A stretch of 64,000 bases of DNA from Pedinophyceae sp. YPF-701 (GCA_916048055.1 CAJZHL010000011.1:62001-126000); one strand, 5' to 3'; counted from the first letter of the stretch, positions 20,287 to 33,236 are shown. Program-made: numbers and translations. Notes: a model not told the origin generated them from the sequence alone.

Positions 20287-23200
20287 ATGGGTGCGGTGGA
20301 GGGCAGGGCCCAGGAGGGCCGCTGCGTGCCCGACGCCGCCGACCACAGCCTGTCGCACGATGAGTCGCCGCTCTACAAGAGGGTGTATTTCGGCTGGATC
20401 ACGCGCCTGCTCCGATTGGGCGCGCAACAGCAAATCGAGGTGCGCGCTGCACCACCTCGAGGCGGCTGCCGGCGTCTCCATGAATTGTGGGGCGTCGTTC
20501 CGCTGCCCTGCGATTAGTGTGGATCAAGACGGCGCCACACGGCTCGTTTTTGTACCCATGTCACGGCCCAGCGCTGCTGGCAGCTGCGGGAGGCCTCGCG
20601 CCAGGAACCCAGCTCGGCGCCGCCCACGTGTCTGTCTCGCAGGAACGCGACGCAATGCCGCACCTGAATCGCGCGGACACGTCAGATACGCTGGACGCGC
20701 TGCTCGACAGGGCCGGCGCGCCCTACGCCGGCGCGCAGGGCGGCCGGAGGTCCATCGGCGCTGGAATGGTGCGCGCTTTCGCGCCGAAGATGGCGCTCCA
20801 GTTCGTTTTCGCGTGCGCCGAGATCGTCGTCCGCATAGCCGGGCCTATATTCCTGAAGGAGTTCCTCTCCTGGCTCCAAGACGACGGCGAGGATGGCGAC
20901 AAACCCCCCATGGCAGAGGGCTGGCTCTGGGGGCTGCTGCTGACGGCGACGAGCTTCGGGATGATGCTCTGCCACCACGTGCTCTTCTACAACGGCATGC
21001 GCCTCGGCCAGCGCGCCCGCATCATGGCGATGTCGGCCATCCACAGCAAAGTGTTGCGCCTAAACACGGCGGCGCTCGCCGGCGTCTCCACCGGGCAGAT
21101 CGTCAACCTGGTGTCGAACGACGTCCGCCGCTTCGACGACATGGGTGCGCGCACGCGCCCTGCGCGCCGTCCCGCTGCTGGACTGCACGCGCAAGCAGCG
21201 CCAGGGCCCCGCGTTGCCATGAAAAACATCAACATGACCTGACCGCTCGAAGCGCCCGTCCCCGAACGTGCAGGTCCGTTCTGGCCGTTCGTGCTGGTCG
21301 CGCCGATCGAGCTCGTCGTTGTCCTCGTCCTCGTCGCGCTCGAGCTCGGCGTTGCCCCGGCGTTCGTCGGCGTATCTGCGGTGCTGGCGCTCATTCCCAT
21401 TCAGGGGTCCCTCGTACGCCTGCTCGGCCGGCTGCGGTCCCGCGCGGCGGCCGTCACCGACGAGCGCGTGCGCCTCGCGGGCGAGGCCATCGCCGGCGCC
21501 CTCGCCGTGAAATTCGCGGCGTGGGAGGCCCCGCTCGCGCGACAGCTGGCGGGGCTGCGGTCCAAGGAGCACAGCGTGCTGCGCAAGCGCGCGCTGATCG
21601 TCGCGACGAACTTCTCCGTCCAGTTCATGATCGTGCCGCTCGTGGCGTTTCTCACCTTCACCACCGCGCGCATGGTCGGAAAGGAGCTTTCGGTTCCGTC
21701 AGTGTTCTACACCATGGCCTTGCTGAACCTCCCGCGGCTGTGGATGGCGATCTTCTTCGTCCGCAGCGTCGAGACGCTCACGGAGGGCCGCATCGCCGTG
21801 CGCCGCATCGACCGGTTTCTGTCGCTCCCTGACGCGCCGGCGCCCAACGCGCTCAAGGGCGGAGACGCGGTGGACGCGTGCGCGATCCGGGTCCCGCGGT
21901 GCGACTTCGACTGGGGGGAGGCCGCGGAGGTGTCCACGCGCGGAGACGCCGCGGAGGGCAAGAGCGCGAAGGGGGGCAGGCGCACGTATGCCATCGGGGC
22001 CGCGGCGGGCGAGGCGGCGGCGATGTCGCGGCGCGGACGGTCGAAGAGCGCGAAATCTACCGCGAGCGAGGATCCGTGGGCGGCGGCGGCGAGCCAGCGC
22101 AGGGCGAACATCGGCCCCGTGCTCAAGGTACAACAAAACAAAACAACCCCCCTTTCTCCCCACCTGAACGCCCTCTGGATCGTTGTTGCCGCTTGCGCAG
22201 CGCCGGATCGCCCGGTGCGAGGCAGCGTCGCCCCCGAACCGAGGCGATCACTGCGCCGCACCGCCCTGCAGGACATCGAGCTCACTGTTGCGCGGGGGGA
22301 GCTCCTGGGGGTGTGTGGGCCGGTGGGGTCCGGAAAGTCCTCCCTCCTGGCCGGCCTGCTCGGCGAGCTGCCGCCCGCGGGCGACGCGCCGTCCCCCGCC
22401 GTCGCCGGCGCCGTCGCGTACTGCTCCCAGAACCCCTGGATCGTGCAAGGCACCCTGAGAGAAAACGTGCTGTTCGGCGCTGCCGCGCCGGAGGCCCCGC
22501 GCGATGCCGCGGCGTTCGAGGAGCGGTACCGCGCGGCGGTCGCGGCGAGCGCGCTGCCCGCGGACATCGCGGCGCTCCCGGACGGCGACGAGACAGAGCT
22601 GGGAGAGCGCGGTATCAATCTTTCGGGAGGCCAAAAGGCGCGGCTCGCGCTGGCGCGCGCGGCGTTCTCGCAGACGGACGTGGTGCTGCTGGACGACCCG
22701 CTGTCGGCGGTGGACCCGCGGGTCGGTGCGACGTTGTTTGAGAAGTGCATCGGTGGGGGGGGGGTTATGGCGGGCCGGACGCGCGTGCTGGTGACGCACC
22801 AGCGGCAGTATTTGCCGCGGTGCGACCGCGTGCTCGTGTTGCGCGGGGGGCGGATAGCTGCGCTCGGTCCGTACGAGGAGGTGCGGGGGGCGATCGAGGA
22901 CGCGATCGCTCCGACATCGGCGACGGAGAAGGCCGCAGGAACGGGCGCGGCGGCAGACGTGGCGGACATCGCGCCGGAGGCGCTGACGGTGGACGTCCTG
23001 GACGACGAGAAGGGCGGGGAGGATGGGAAGGGGAGCGCGGACGAGGGGGACCGCAGCACGGACGACACGGAGGGGAAGACGGAGGGGAGTGATGGAGGCA
23101 AGGGGGGGAGTGACAGCGCCGGGGACAAGAAGCTGGCCAAGGCGCGCACCGAGCTGGTTCGAGAGGAGAAGACGATCACGGGGAGCGTGAGCTGGGGCGT

Positions 23201-25251
23201 GTACTGGGCGTTCGTGGTCCAGATGGGCCTTCCCGGTGCATCCGTAGTCTTGATTTTGCTTCTGGCGGGGCAAGGGCTCGCCATGTTCCACGAGGTGTGG
23301 CTGGCGCGGTGGGCGGACGCGCCGCCGGACGAGCAGGACGAGACGTGGCAGATCTGGGGCTACGGCGCCCTCACGGCGGGCGTGGTCGTGGCCAGCGTCC
23401 TGCGCAGCGGTTTGTTCTTCCTGCTGGCGCTTGGGGCGTCCACGCGGCTGCACGACGAGATGTCGATGCGCGTCCTGCGGTCGCCGCTGGAGTTCTTCCA
23501 CACGAACCCCACCGGCCGCGTCCTCAACCGCTTCTCGAAGGACCAGGGCATCGTCGACGAACAGATGCCGATGGTCTTCTTCGACTCCATGCAGGCACGC
23601 CCCCCACCCACCGACGCAACCACAGCCACGCACACGCTCTTCGGAACGCAGCAAGACATTGTGTGTCATTTCAAGTGCTTGTTTTGTAACGGCCTGGCGC
23701 GCCGCTCCCTGCCGCTGCAGTCCGGGCTGCTCGTGGTCGCCGCGTTCGGCTTCGTGGCCGTCGCGGTGCCCTTCGTCCTCCCAACACTCCTCCCCCTCGC
23801 CGCGGTGTTCTACTTCGTCAGACGGAGGTACCTGGGGGCGTCCCGGGAGGTGAAGCGCTTCGAAGCGACCACGCGGTCGCCCGTGTTCGCCGCCTTTTCC
23901 GCGGCCCTCAAGGGCCTGCCCGTCATCCGCGCGTACCGCGCGCAGCCGCGCTTCCTGCGTGCGTTCGCAGCGATGCTCGATTTGAATGCCAGCTGGTGGT
24001 CCTGCTTCATCGGGACGTCGCGGTGGATCGGGTTCAAGCTCGACCTCATCTCCGGGCTCGTGCTGCTGTCGTGCTGCTGCCTGACGATCGCCCTGAAGAG
24101 CAGCGTGTCGTCGGAGCTCGTGGCCGTGATGGTGGCCAACGTCCTGCAGCTCAGCGGGCTGATGCAGTGGGCCGTGCGGCAGACGGCGGAGCTGGAGAAC
24201 CACATGACCAGCACGGAGCGGATGGTCGAGTACGCCAACCTGCCGCATGAGGCCAAGTGGGTGTCGGAGGGCGCACGGACCCCCCCAGAGGTGCGTTGCA
24301 TCGCGCGCGAGCTTACAGCACACAGCAGCGCTAGCCGTTCGCCGACCTCGTGCTCTGTCTTGATGTGCTTGCAGGGCTGGCCCGGGGCCGGGGTCATCGA
24401 GTATCGGGGGGTGTCGGCGCGATACCGTGCGGGACTCCCCCTGGTGCTGCGGGACCTGACGTTCACGATCCCCGGCGGCACGTCCTGCGGCGTCGTCGGG
24501 CGCACGGGCTCCGGCAAGTCCTCGCTGATGCTCACCCTCTTCCGTCTAATTCACATCACTCAAGGAAGTATGCGCATTGACGGAATAGACACCGCGACGC
24601 TGGGGGCGGACGCGCTGCGGCGGCGCATCTCGATCATCCCGCAGGACCCGACGCTGTTCTCGGGGACGCTGCGGCTCAACCTGGACCCGTTCGGGGCCAA
24701 GGGGGACGATGCGCTGTGGGCAGCACTGCGGGAGGTGCAGATGGGGGAGGCTGCGGAGGCGATGGGCGGGCTGGACGCCCCTGTGGCCGAGCACGGGGAC
24801 AACCTCTCCGCGGGGCAGCGGCAGCTGCTGTGCCTCGCGAGGGCGCTGCTGCAGGTGCGCAACTTCACGGTTGACTTGAGATGGCTTTGTCGTTGCCTGT
24901 TCGTGGAGGTAGCTGCCGACTGATGCAACGATTGCTGCGGATTCGGCGTGTTTCGCGCAGGACGCGAGAATTGTGTGTTGCGACGAGATGACGTCAGCGG
25001 TGGACGGGAAGACCGACGCGCTGGTGGGCGCGGCGCTGCGGCGGGTGAGCCAGGCGCGGAAGTGCACCATGCTCGTGATTGCGCACCGGATCGACACCGT
25101 GCTGGACCTGGACGGCCTGCTTGTGCTCAGCAACGGCAACCTCGTGGAGCGCGGCGTGCCGAAGGAGCTGGCCGCCGACCCCTCCACGGCGTTCGGAGGC
25201 ATGGTCGAGGCGGCCCGTAAGGTCCGGGAAGGCAAGCGGGGCGCCTTGTGA
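20287..25251 (+). CDS. ABC transporter, ABCC (MRP) subfamily, short form without TMD0
   Basis: Full-length exporter of organic anions and conjugates, about 1390 residues. Exons: 20287-20439, 20643-21144, 21274-22127, 22272-23594, 23721-24290, 24375-24854, 24961-25251. Layout TMD1-NBD1-TMD2-NBD2. It starts at the cytosolic lead to TMD1 (SPLYKRVYFGWITRLLRLG), so there is no TMD0, as in ABCC4/5. NBD1 (from about residue 504): Walker A GPVGSGKSSLL, signature LSGGQKARL, Walker B VVLLDDPLSAVD with Asp in place of the catalytic Glu, H-loop VTHQ. NBD2: GRTGSGKSSL, LSAGQRQLL, IVCCDEMTSAVD with the Glu kept, IAHR. One active and one degenerate ATP site is the ABCC rule. An acidic/Gly linker lies at about residues 715-785. 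The intron at 23595-23720 appears to be GC-AG: without removing it, 42 foreign residues interrupt TMD2. Confidence 0.9.
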
Positions 25252-25539
25252 GCAAGGCTTGGGAGACTGTTTCTGTTTCTGCGTGACTTGGGCAAATGGC
25301 GGCCGAGATCGCGGGGCGGCGGCATGTCGTGCAGCTCGCGGCACTGCGTTCCGTTTTCTCGTGCGGGCGCGGGACTATGTATGTTTTCGGTCGGACCGGG
25401 CCCAGTCAGCCGGAGCGCGCTGAGGCCCCGCTCCCGGGAAGCGAGCTTTTGGGCGCAGCCGGGCGCGTTTGCGCGCAGTTTTTCGGTCGAGATGGTCACG
25501 AATTCGCCGAATTGCGGCTCTTGTGCCTTCGTCAGCAAG

Positions 25540-27284
25540 ATGGGTGCGGAGATGCAGGCCGTGGACGTTCTCCTGGCTCTCCCCCGACACCTGCAGCACG
25601 AGGTGTTGTCACGCCTCAGTGCAGGCCAGGTGCACAATGGTGAGCATTGATCTTGCTTTTGCGCCGATTCGCGTGGCTCCTTGCGCCCTCCGAGCTGCGA
25701 TTCACGCCTATGCCCCCCACGCCTGGTGTGTCGTCACTCTCTCGCAGTTCGCCTCGCGACCCGCGCGCTGCGGCACATGGTGGACTCCGCCGCACGCATC
25801 ATCACCGTGCAAGGCTCCGCTGGGTCCGTCGACATGCCGGCCGTGGAGGCCATGCTCCGGCGAACCGTTTCTGCTGAGGGCCCGCAGTGGAGACTGCCGG
25901 TGCTGGCGGTGAAGCTCGATATTTGCAAGGACGTCGTCTACAACGGCGCGTCAACGAACGTTGACCTGTACGTGGACACGGTGTTGACGACGCTGCCGGC
26001 GGCGCGATTCGTCCGCAATTTGCAAGTGCACATCATGAACCTACATGGACTTGCGCAGCCAGACAGGCCCGGAACCGCGACGTCCAGGGGCAGCGACAAC
26101 CTCTACCTCGACGCGCAGCTCACAAAGGGACTCGCTCGGGCCTTCGATGCGATCCGCACGGCGACGGGAGCCCACGTTTCAGCATATGTCGACACCTGCG
26201 ATTTGACCCCCCGGTCGGCCGCGGGAGAGACCGCGGCGACCAGAAAGGTACGACAGCCGCGCCTCGCAGCGTTCCGCCAGCGCAGATACGCAGCTCGCGG
26301 CTCAGCCTGCCGGCGATCACGCACCCACGCCAACAACACAAATTGTCCCCCCTGCAGGCATCCAAAGACGCCTGCGACGCCCTGGCCCTGCTCGGGCACG
26401 TGGACGCCCTGCGCGTCCACGGCGCCGCCCCGCACCTCGCCGCGACTCTCCCGGGCCTGCGCAGCCTGACGCACCTCTCATGCGTTCCCTGGCCCGCCCT
26501 CCTGGCGCCCCCCGCGGACCCGGACCACCCAAGCGGCGACGCGTGGGCGCCGATCGAGGGTCTGGCTCGGCTCCAGCACCTCGAGCTGCACGCCCCGGAC
26601 CCTGCGACGCGCAACGGCACGCCCAGCTGCATCTTCGCGCCTCTTCCCGGGCTGTCAAGTCTCAGCAAGCTCGTGCTCGACCAGGTCAATCTGTCGCAGC
26701 TGGCGTGGCAGCACGCGGCGTGCGGGGCGCTCCAGGATCTGCATCTGCACCTGAGCGTGTGGGCGGCGGAGACGGTGCGTGTGCTGCCGCGCGGGCTGAA
26801 GCGCCTGCACCTGTCGACGGACGCGGCGCGGCACCTCAGCGTGGCGTCGCACCACCACGCACGATACGAGGGACCGCGTGGCGAGCACGCGCTGGCCCAC
26901 CTGACGGGACTGAGCGAGCTTATACTTGACTGCTGCTTCGACGGACTTCTGCCGCTGCCGCCGCTGCCGTCGCTGACAACGCTCGCGGTGAACGCGCGTG
27001 CGTTCCGCTTGGGACCGGTCTTCGCTGGCGACGACGCATGTGCGGAGCCGGCAACTCGCGTGCGGAGATTGTTCGTCATGGGGTGTCAGTCGTACCTGGC
27101 GTGTTGCATGGGCGGCGGGCGGGTGCTGCTGCAGACGGCCAAGACGCTGCGTCAGCAGCTCGAGCGCGAGGCGGCGTTCGCGGCGCTGGAGGAGGTCGTT
27201 CCGTTCGCGCAGGGGTTGCGGTCCCAGGTGCTGGAATCCACGCGGTTGGAGCTGATGACGATGGTGCATCGACGAAGGGAGTAG
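25540..27284 (+). CDS. F-box-like / leucine-rich protein, tandem copy A
   Basis: Three exons, 25540-25639, 25748-26247 and 26358-27284, give 508 residues. The first junction rebuilds an F-box-like start: LLALPRHLQHEVLSRLSAGQ, then VHNVRLATRALRHMVDSAAR. The rest is leucine-rich with irregular LRR-like units such as LPGLSSLSKLVLDQVNLSQL, LTGLSELILDCCFDGL and LPSLTTLAVNARAF. It is probably an SCF substrate receptor. The next gene has the same structure, the same intron phases (1, then 0) and the same motifs, so the two are tandem duplicates. The start at 25540 is chosen because it directly precedes the F-box-like segment; ATGs at 25492 and 25552 are in the same frame. Confidence 0.75.
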
Positions 27285-27651
27285 AGGGACCGTGACACCG
27301 TGATGGAACCTCGCTTTCTGGGCGCCGCGTGGGTGCAGCCTGGCCGACCCTCAGGTCTGACATGCTGGGGAGGCATGCGAAGGTGTGTGATCCGATTCTG
27401 AGCGGCTTGAGGCCGATGGGCGTCGTGCTGTCGCATGTGACGCAGAGCGACCCGTATATGTAGGCTCTGCTGCGACGCGCGTCCGCAGCCGGCGCGAGCG
27501 CGGGGGGTAGTTGGGGGTCTTTTTGTAGGGTATGACGGATTCCGGCTGGGAGCATGAAGCACCGGGCGCGGGAGCGGGCAACCACTTCCGTCCACTCGCG
27601 CGGGCATGTGTGCATGGTGGGCGTGAGCGCGCTCGCGGTACGCGGGGCGCG
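27285..27651. other. Spacer between the tandem F-box-like genes
   Basis: 3' end of copy A and promoter of copy B, about 370 nt. An open frame from 27532 runs into copy B but looks like leader. No other feature. Confidence 0.5.
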
Positions 27652-29514
27652 ATGGACGGTGCGGACAGCAGTGCGGCTGCCGCCCTGCTGAACCTCCCCC
27701 GGGACCTGCACGCCGCGGTTCTGTCGCGGCTGCCGCAGGCCGACCTGAAAAATGGTGCGCTGAGCATGCGACTGAGCCGCTCGGATCGCCGAGATGCGCA
27801 ACCGGCTGTCTCATCTCGCTGCTTGTGTGCTGTGTGTGCAGTTAGGCTCTCGTCCCGCGCGCTGCGGCACATGGTCGACGCCGCCGCGCAACGGGTGTGC
27901 CTCTCGCATGTTCCCACCGTGTTGACGGCGTGGATGCCCTCGCTCGTGGCCATGCTCGAGCGCACAGCCGCACGTGAGGCGGGGCACTGGCGCGTCGCTG
28001 TCGTCGTGCGCCTCGACATGTCGGAGCGGCTGATCGACTCGACGGACACCACGAACGACGAGCACTACGCCGCGGCCGTTGCGGCCGTGACGGCCATCCT
28101 CCCAGCCGCACGTTTGCTACACAACCTCGAGGTGCGCCTTGCGGACCTCCACGGCCAGGGCTCTCCCAAGAGCTGCGTCTCCTCGCGGGCGTACTCGATC
28201 CCGAAGAACCTCTTCCTGAACGCGAAGTTCAGCAAGGCCCTCGCGCGCGTCCTCGGGAAGATCCGCGGCGAGGGCGCAACGGTCCGGGTGTGCGTCGACG
28301 GGTGCGACCTCGCGCAGTGGAGCCCCGGACCGGAGCAGAGCCGCGCACTGGTAAGGACGCACCGCGCCCGCCAGCGTCCCCCGCGCCACATTCCGCCCTG
28401 AGTGCTCCCTTCCTTCCTTCAGGGTATTCCGCCGCCGCCGCCCTGCGGAACTCTCTCGCCACGCGGTGATGTCACTCCGCCAGCGTGTCACGTGGCCCAC
28501 AAAGCTTCGCTTATGTCGCGTGGCTCACATAGCCTCCCTCTTTGTGCTCCGCAGCGCACCAGGAGCGCGTGTGGCGCGCTGCCCCACTTGGGAGGACTCC
28601 GGGAGCTGCGAGTCGCGGGGCAAGGGGCTCGCCTGGCGGCCGACTTCCTCGCGGCCACACTCCCCCAGCTGGGAGCCGAGCTCACCCTGCTGTGCTGCGC
28701 CCCCTGGGCGACGCTCGCAAGCCCCGGAGCGCCGGAGACGGACCCCTGGGCACCGGTTGCCGGCCTGTCGCAGCTGGAGCAGCTCGAGATCCGCGAGGCG
28801 CACGTCTGGGCCGCGGTCTGCATCAACGCGCCGCTGCCGCCGACGCTCACGCGCCTCCGGAAGCTCTGCCTCGAGAACGCGACGCTCTCCGCCGACGCGT
28901 GGGCTGCGAGCGCGAGCTGTCGCGCGCTGTGCGAGGTCGAGCTCCGGCTCGGGTCGTGGCACGCGGGGCTCGTGCGAGCGCTGCCGAGCAGGCTGCGGCG
29001 GCTGACGCTCTCCTCGGACGAGCAGGCGTACCGCAGCGACACGGCGCACGTGCATCAGCGCTACGTGCCAGGCGGGGCGCCGCACCCGCTCGCGCACCTG
29101 ACGCAGCTCGAGGACCTCACCGTCGACTGCTGCTTCGATGCGCTCTTCCCGCTCCCGGCCTTCCCCGCGCTGCGGACCCTCGCGGCGCACCCGCGCGCGG
29201 TTTGCAACCACGTTGCTTTTGTGGAGGCTCGGAGCGCCGGGGAGCCCGCGGCGAAGTGCACTGTGCGCACCCTGCACCTGCTGGGATGCCAGGCGCACCT
29301 CGCGGGCGGCCCGATGGGCGGAACGTTCCAGTGGGAAACCTCGGCGAGCATGCGGCTGGGCATCCTGCGTCAAGCGGCCTTTGCGGAGCTGCAGGAGGTG
29401 GTGCCGTGGGCGTTCGGCCGCGGGTCCGAGGTGATGCAGTCGACGAAGAGCGAGCTCATGAAGGTGGTGCGCGCGGGCGGCGCGGGTGCGCCCGTGCAGG
29501 GGCGCAGCAGTTGA
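27652..29514 (+). CDS. F-box-like / leucine-rich protein, tandem copy B
   Basis: Exons 27652-27754, 27842-28350 and 28555-29514 give 523 residues. The F-box-like N-terminus reads ALLNLPRDLHAAVLSRLPQA, then LKNVRLSSRALRHMVDAAAQ across the first junction. Leucine-rich units follow: LTRLRKLCLENATLSADAW, LPSRLRRLTLSSDEQAY, LTQLEDLTVDCCFDALFPLP. It shares with copy A the ALRHMVD block, the DCCFD-LPLP block and the C-terminal EEVVP/QEVVP region, at perhaps 35-40% identity by eye, which points to an old duplication. The start at 27652 follows GCGCG and directly precedes the F-box-like domain; an in-frame ATG at 27532 would add 40 residues of leader-like sequence. Confidence 0.75.
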
Positions 29515-29744
29515 GGAACGGCGGTGCTTGCGTTGAGTCGTGGTGACGTCACAGCACCGTCGGAGTGTCGCAGCGTGACTGCGATGTGTATCTGTATATA
29601 GCGAGTAGTGCAGCCGGCGACGGAAGGCAGCCGTCGCGTTGCACGGCCAGCCTTGTAATAATCATCTTATCAAAGATCACTCGATCCTATTTGGACGCTC
29701 AGACCTATCTCGTCCACACGCCCTTCTCAGACGCCCGCGATCGT

Positions 29745-30685
29745 CTACCGCCCGGTCCGGCACCGCACCGCGGGGTCGTACCGCGCTTGTATTTCTACCA
29801 TTGCCCCCAGGGGCCGCAGGATGGCATCCATGACGTCAGGGCCCTCCAGGCACCCCAGCGCGCGCGCCACGCACTCCATCGTCGTCATCATGCCCTCCTG
29901 CGGCTCCATCATCAGCAGGAACGGCGCCGGACCGGGCAGCGGCGTCTCTCCGTTGCCTTCCCCGTCTGGCATCGCGAACCCGCTCGCGGCCGCTCCGCCG
30001 CGCACGATGCACTGCTGCCCGTGCGCCAGCAGTCGCTCCCGCGCGTGCCGCCACATCTCCTTCGCCTGGTGCCACGTCGCGTCGATCAAAAAGAGGTAGT
30101 ATGCATAGGAGGGGTGTTTTGCTGCGTCAGGGGGCTGCGCGGGGTCCAGGGGCGGGTCGGCCGGGCGCGGCAGGTTCGCGAGGTCCTGCACGCCCGGGCC
30201 CGGGTACATGACGTACAGCGGCGCGCGTCCGTCGCGGGCGTCGTCGAGAGCCGCATCGAGGTCTGGGAATTTGCCGCTCGGACACGTCCGGCTCCGCAGG
30301 ATGGTCACCGGGACGCACTTGGCCAGCAGGCGGCCCGTGCATATGTTGCGGGACTCCTCGTGGGGGTGCTGGGAAGGGGAACGGGCGCGAGAGCGTAAGC
30401 AGGAGCAGCGTGCGTTGGAGCGCAGGGAGGCTGGGCAGTTGGATGCATTCATGCTTGGTCACGAACCTGGAGTATGATGATCTTTCCCCGCAGCCTGGAT
30501 TCCAGGTTGGACGGAATGTGGGCGCAGACGCAGGCGCGGTGCGAGCGCGTGCATCCGCTGCACCACCGGCTCTGCGATGTGTTCCCCTCTGGATCGCTAT
30601 CCGCGTCCGGCACATCGATCAGCAGCTCATCTTCGTCGTCTGGGTCGCTGCGCTCCCCCGAGCCCTCCCCCGCATGAGGCGCCAT
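29745..30685 (-). CDS. DTW-domain protein (tRNA-uridine aminocarboxypropyltransferase family)
   Basis: Member of the DTW family (bacterial TapT, animal DTWD1/2), which adds the acp group to a tRNA uridine using S-adenosylmethionine. Two exons, 30685-30467 and 30368-29745, give 280 residues. The N-terminal zinc-binding segment is RWCSGCTRSHRACVCAHIP (CxxC...CxC). The core shows NICTGRLLAKCVPVTILRS and the signature LIDATWHQAKEMWRHARERL, where the usual D-T-W reads D-A-T-W. The C-terminus has a helix ending in GAMVEIQARYD. The first 35 residues are acidic and disordered. The gene is head to head with the RCC1-like gene (354 nt between ATGs) and tail to tail with F-box-like copy B. Confidence 0.88.
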
Positions 30686-31039
30686 CCCAGCTCAACTTCT
30701 CCTTTGCACCTCCCCGCGAGCTATCCGAGGGGCACCATGATCGCCAAGGTGACAGTGAAGGCGAGCATGCGAGGAGCGACTGCGCCACGAGCCAGCTCCG
30801 CGACCCGCATCGCCCCCGCGGGAGCCCCCGAAGTGAGTCCCCTCGGAACCTGATTCCGCGTCTGTCTGGCCAGCCACGCGCCCGGCACCACATCTTCGGC
30901 GTGCGCCATGGCGGTAGGTGCGCACGCTAGTCATTGGACGATTCCGTCGCCCAGAAGACGCCGTTCACTCGCCTGTGCGGCTCTCCTTAAGCGCCGGTAC
31001 TCCAAGCAGCGGCAGGAGGGCCGTTCCGCCGCCGTCGCC
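30686..31039. other. Bidirectional promoter region, DTW / RCC1-like
   Basis: 354 nt between divergent ATGs. No further feature seen. Confidence 0.5.
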
Positions 31040-32899
31040 ATGGCGGCGCCTGGCTCGCGGGGCCTGGCGGAGCTCGCGTTGCTGACGGCGGAGACCCCCC
31101 CGGGGAAGAGGATCTATGGCGAAGTGAAGCCGTACAAGTCGGAGGGGACCAAGGACTGCAGCGCGTGGGTCGGGGCGAGCTGCCACATTGGCAAGACGGT
31201 AGTGTGGAAGAAAGGTGAGGTTGCCGTCATATCGCTCCAGGCAACGGAGGCGCCGCAGCGACCGCAGGCCGCCGTGTCAAGGTGCAACTTACAGTGGCTC
31301 CCACGGACGTGGTGTGCGTTCCCGCTGCGAGCAGATGGCGGCATGGTGTTGCTTCAGGCCGATATCATCGGCAGGAAGCTGAAAGAGGAGGTGATAATCG
31401 AGTCCAAGAGCGTACCGAGCAACGTGAAGCCAGGGTACACAGGGCCGACGCCGCGCCCGGCCGAGCTCGGCGAGAAGATCGTGAAGGCGGAAATCGGCGG
31501 CAAGCAGCTCGCGATCGTGGACAACAAACACCAGCTGTGGATTCGGAGCCTCAGCTACGATGAGGTGACCAAACGCAGGAACAACATCATCTTGCTTTGC
31601 GGTCCAACGCCAGCGCGCGCTCTAGCATGACACCGTCAGCACGACCCCTGAAACCACGAGCGACGGAGCCCTCAAAGCCGCACTGCAGTGTTCCTTGCCA
31701 GACCACGTCATCCCCCGCTGCTCCCTGCGCGTTTGTCACTCGCAGGAGTACAAGTACACACACCTCCTGGACCTCACGCCGCCGGAGCCACCCGCGGGCG
31801 CCCTGCCGCCGCCGCCGCCGCCGATCGACTTCTCGGCCGGCTACTGGATGACGGCTGCCATCGGCCCAGACGGCAAAATGCACATTTGGACCACCGAGGA
31901 CGCGCCGAACCACCTCAAGAAGGCCCTGCTGTCCGTCGGCGCTGGTGCGCCCGACTGGGAGACGCTCGACGAAGGTCAGTGCGCGCACGCCCCGGCACGC
32001 CAGTGCGACCAAGGCGGGCGACTGCTGCGCATGCGCTACACAGCGCCTTGCAACGCTCGCGCCGACACCGCCGCGCAGCTCTCCGTGTCGCTGCAGACTA
32101 CATGCGGTGCGTCGTCGACCCCCCGGGCGGCAAGCAGTTTCTCAGCGTCTCAGGTGGGTTGCTCTCGCGTCATGTCACACGACGACACACCCCCCGCGGC
32201 ACCACAGTTTCTCCCGCTCCTGCCACGGGCCGCTCTCGCGTTCTTGCCTGGAAACACATCCTCCCCCACGCCCTCGCGCCCCGTCGCGACGCAGCCGGCG
32301 ACCACCACCTCGTGTACGCGCTGCGCGGCATCAACTGCCCCGACGAGATCTGGACCGTCGGACAGCGCGTCAAGGAGCGCTTCAGCCGTGCGTACGGCTT
32401 CACCACCGTCTACAGCGAGTCGCCCACCCGCATCCTGCTGCCGCGCGCCACGGCCGTCACCTGCGTCGAGGCGGGCGACAAGGACCGCTCGCTCGCGATC
32501 ACTGACGTCGGGGCGTTCACGTGGGGGCCTGACGTCATCCCGGGCACGGATCACTGGAGTGAAAGCGGGTGGTCGAAGCAGTACCGTCCGACGCCGCGGC
32601 CCGCGGACGGCGCGCCCACGGGGGCCGCGGGGGCGCCGGACGGGCTTTTGGGGGGCGTGCTGGCCCCGCACACGAACACCGTGGTGTTGTGGGACCGCGC
32701 GGGGGGGGTCTGGGTGTACGAGGCGACGAAGTGCGACAAGGGCCGGGCCGAGGCGTTCCTGCAGCCCCTGAGGCACTTCCAGGGGCCGCAGCTGTCGGTC
32801 AGGATGGCTTTCCAGACCGGGCCGCGCGACCTGTTCCTGCTGGTCGAGAAGGCAGCGGAAGGCGACGTCAGGATGGTCAACGCCACGCCCGTGCAGTGA
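31040..32899 (+). CDS. Divergent RCC1-like beta-propeller protein
   Basis: Five exons (31040-31214, 31335-31564, 31746-31974, 32097-32153, 32295-32899) give 431 residues. Several segments fit the RCC1 blade pattern of a small-residue strand, then an aliphatic strand, then G-x-[IV]-x-x-W/G: FSAGYWMTAAIGPDGKMHIW, FLSVSAGDHHLVYALRG then EIWTVGQ, and VEAGDKDRSLAITDVGAFTW. Others such as GGKQLAIVDNKHQLWIRSL and HTNTVVLWDRAGGVWVYE are weaker. Together they suggest a seven-blade propeller used as a binding platform. No GTPase-exchange role can be claimed because key RCC1 loops are not conserved. The 57-nt fourth exon is the smallest internal exon here and carries the link into the best blade. Confidence 0.55.
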
Positions 32900-33236
32900 G
32901 TGTCATGCAGCAGAGCAAGCGCACTGCGGGCAAAGCCATGACCATATAGGGCGGTCGAGAGCAACGACAGCGGTGGAATACCCGCGCGCATGACAGACAA
33001 CGCAGTGATACACGTCGTGTTGCAGTTCTGTCCCCGTGCAGTCGCACAGGAGCCCGATCGACGCCACCGCTTGTTGCCCGACGCCACAGTCACAACTGGG
33101 GCTCGTGAACGGAACGGGCCGCGGCTGCCTGCCTGTCGCTGTTCGTGACGCAGCATCCGCAGGGAGACGGCTCACGTCCGACAGGTTTCGCGTTGCGCAG
33201 TCTCGCGGGTCAGCGTCAAAATGATTCGGGGATTTA
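32900..33236. other. Convergent spacer, RCC1-like / DeSI-like
   Basis: 337 nt holding two 3' ends. AT-rich near 33215-33245 around the DeSI-like stop codon. No other feature. Confidence 0.5.

Noticed and set aside
21707-24323. Long minus-strand frames opposite the ABC transporter
   Set aside because: Shadow frames of ABCC exons without motifs or phase-matched splice sites.
25288-25539. Upstream ATG extension of F-box-like copy A
   Set aside because: The added residues are unlike any presequence or domain and the region overlaps the 3' end zone of the ABC transporter, so the ATG next to the F-box-like segment was kept.
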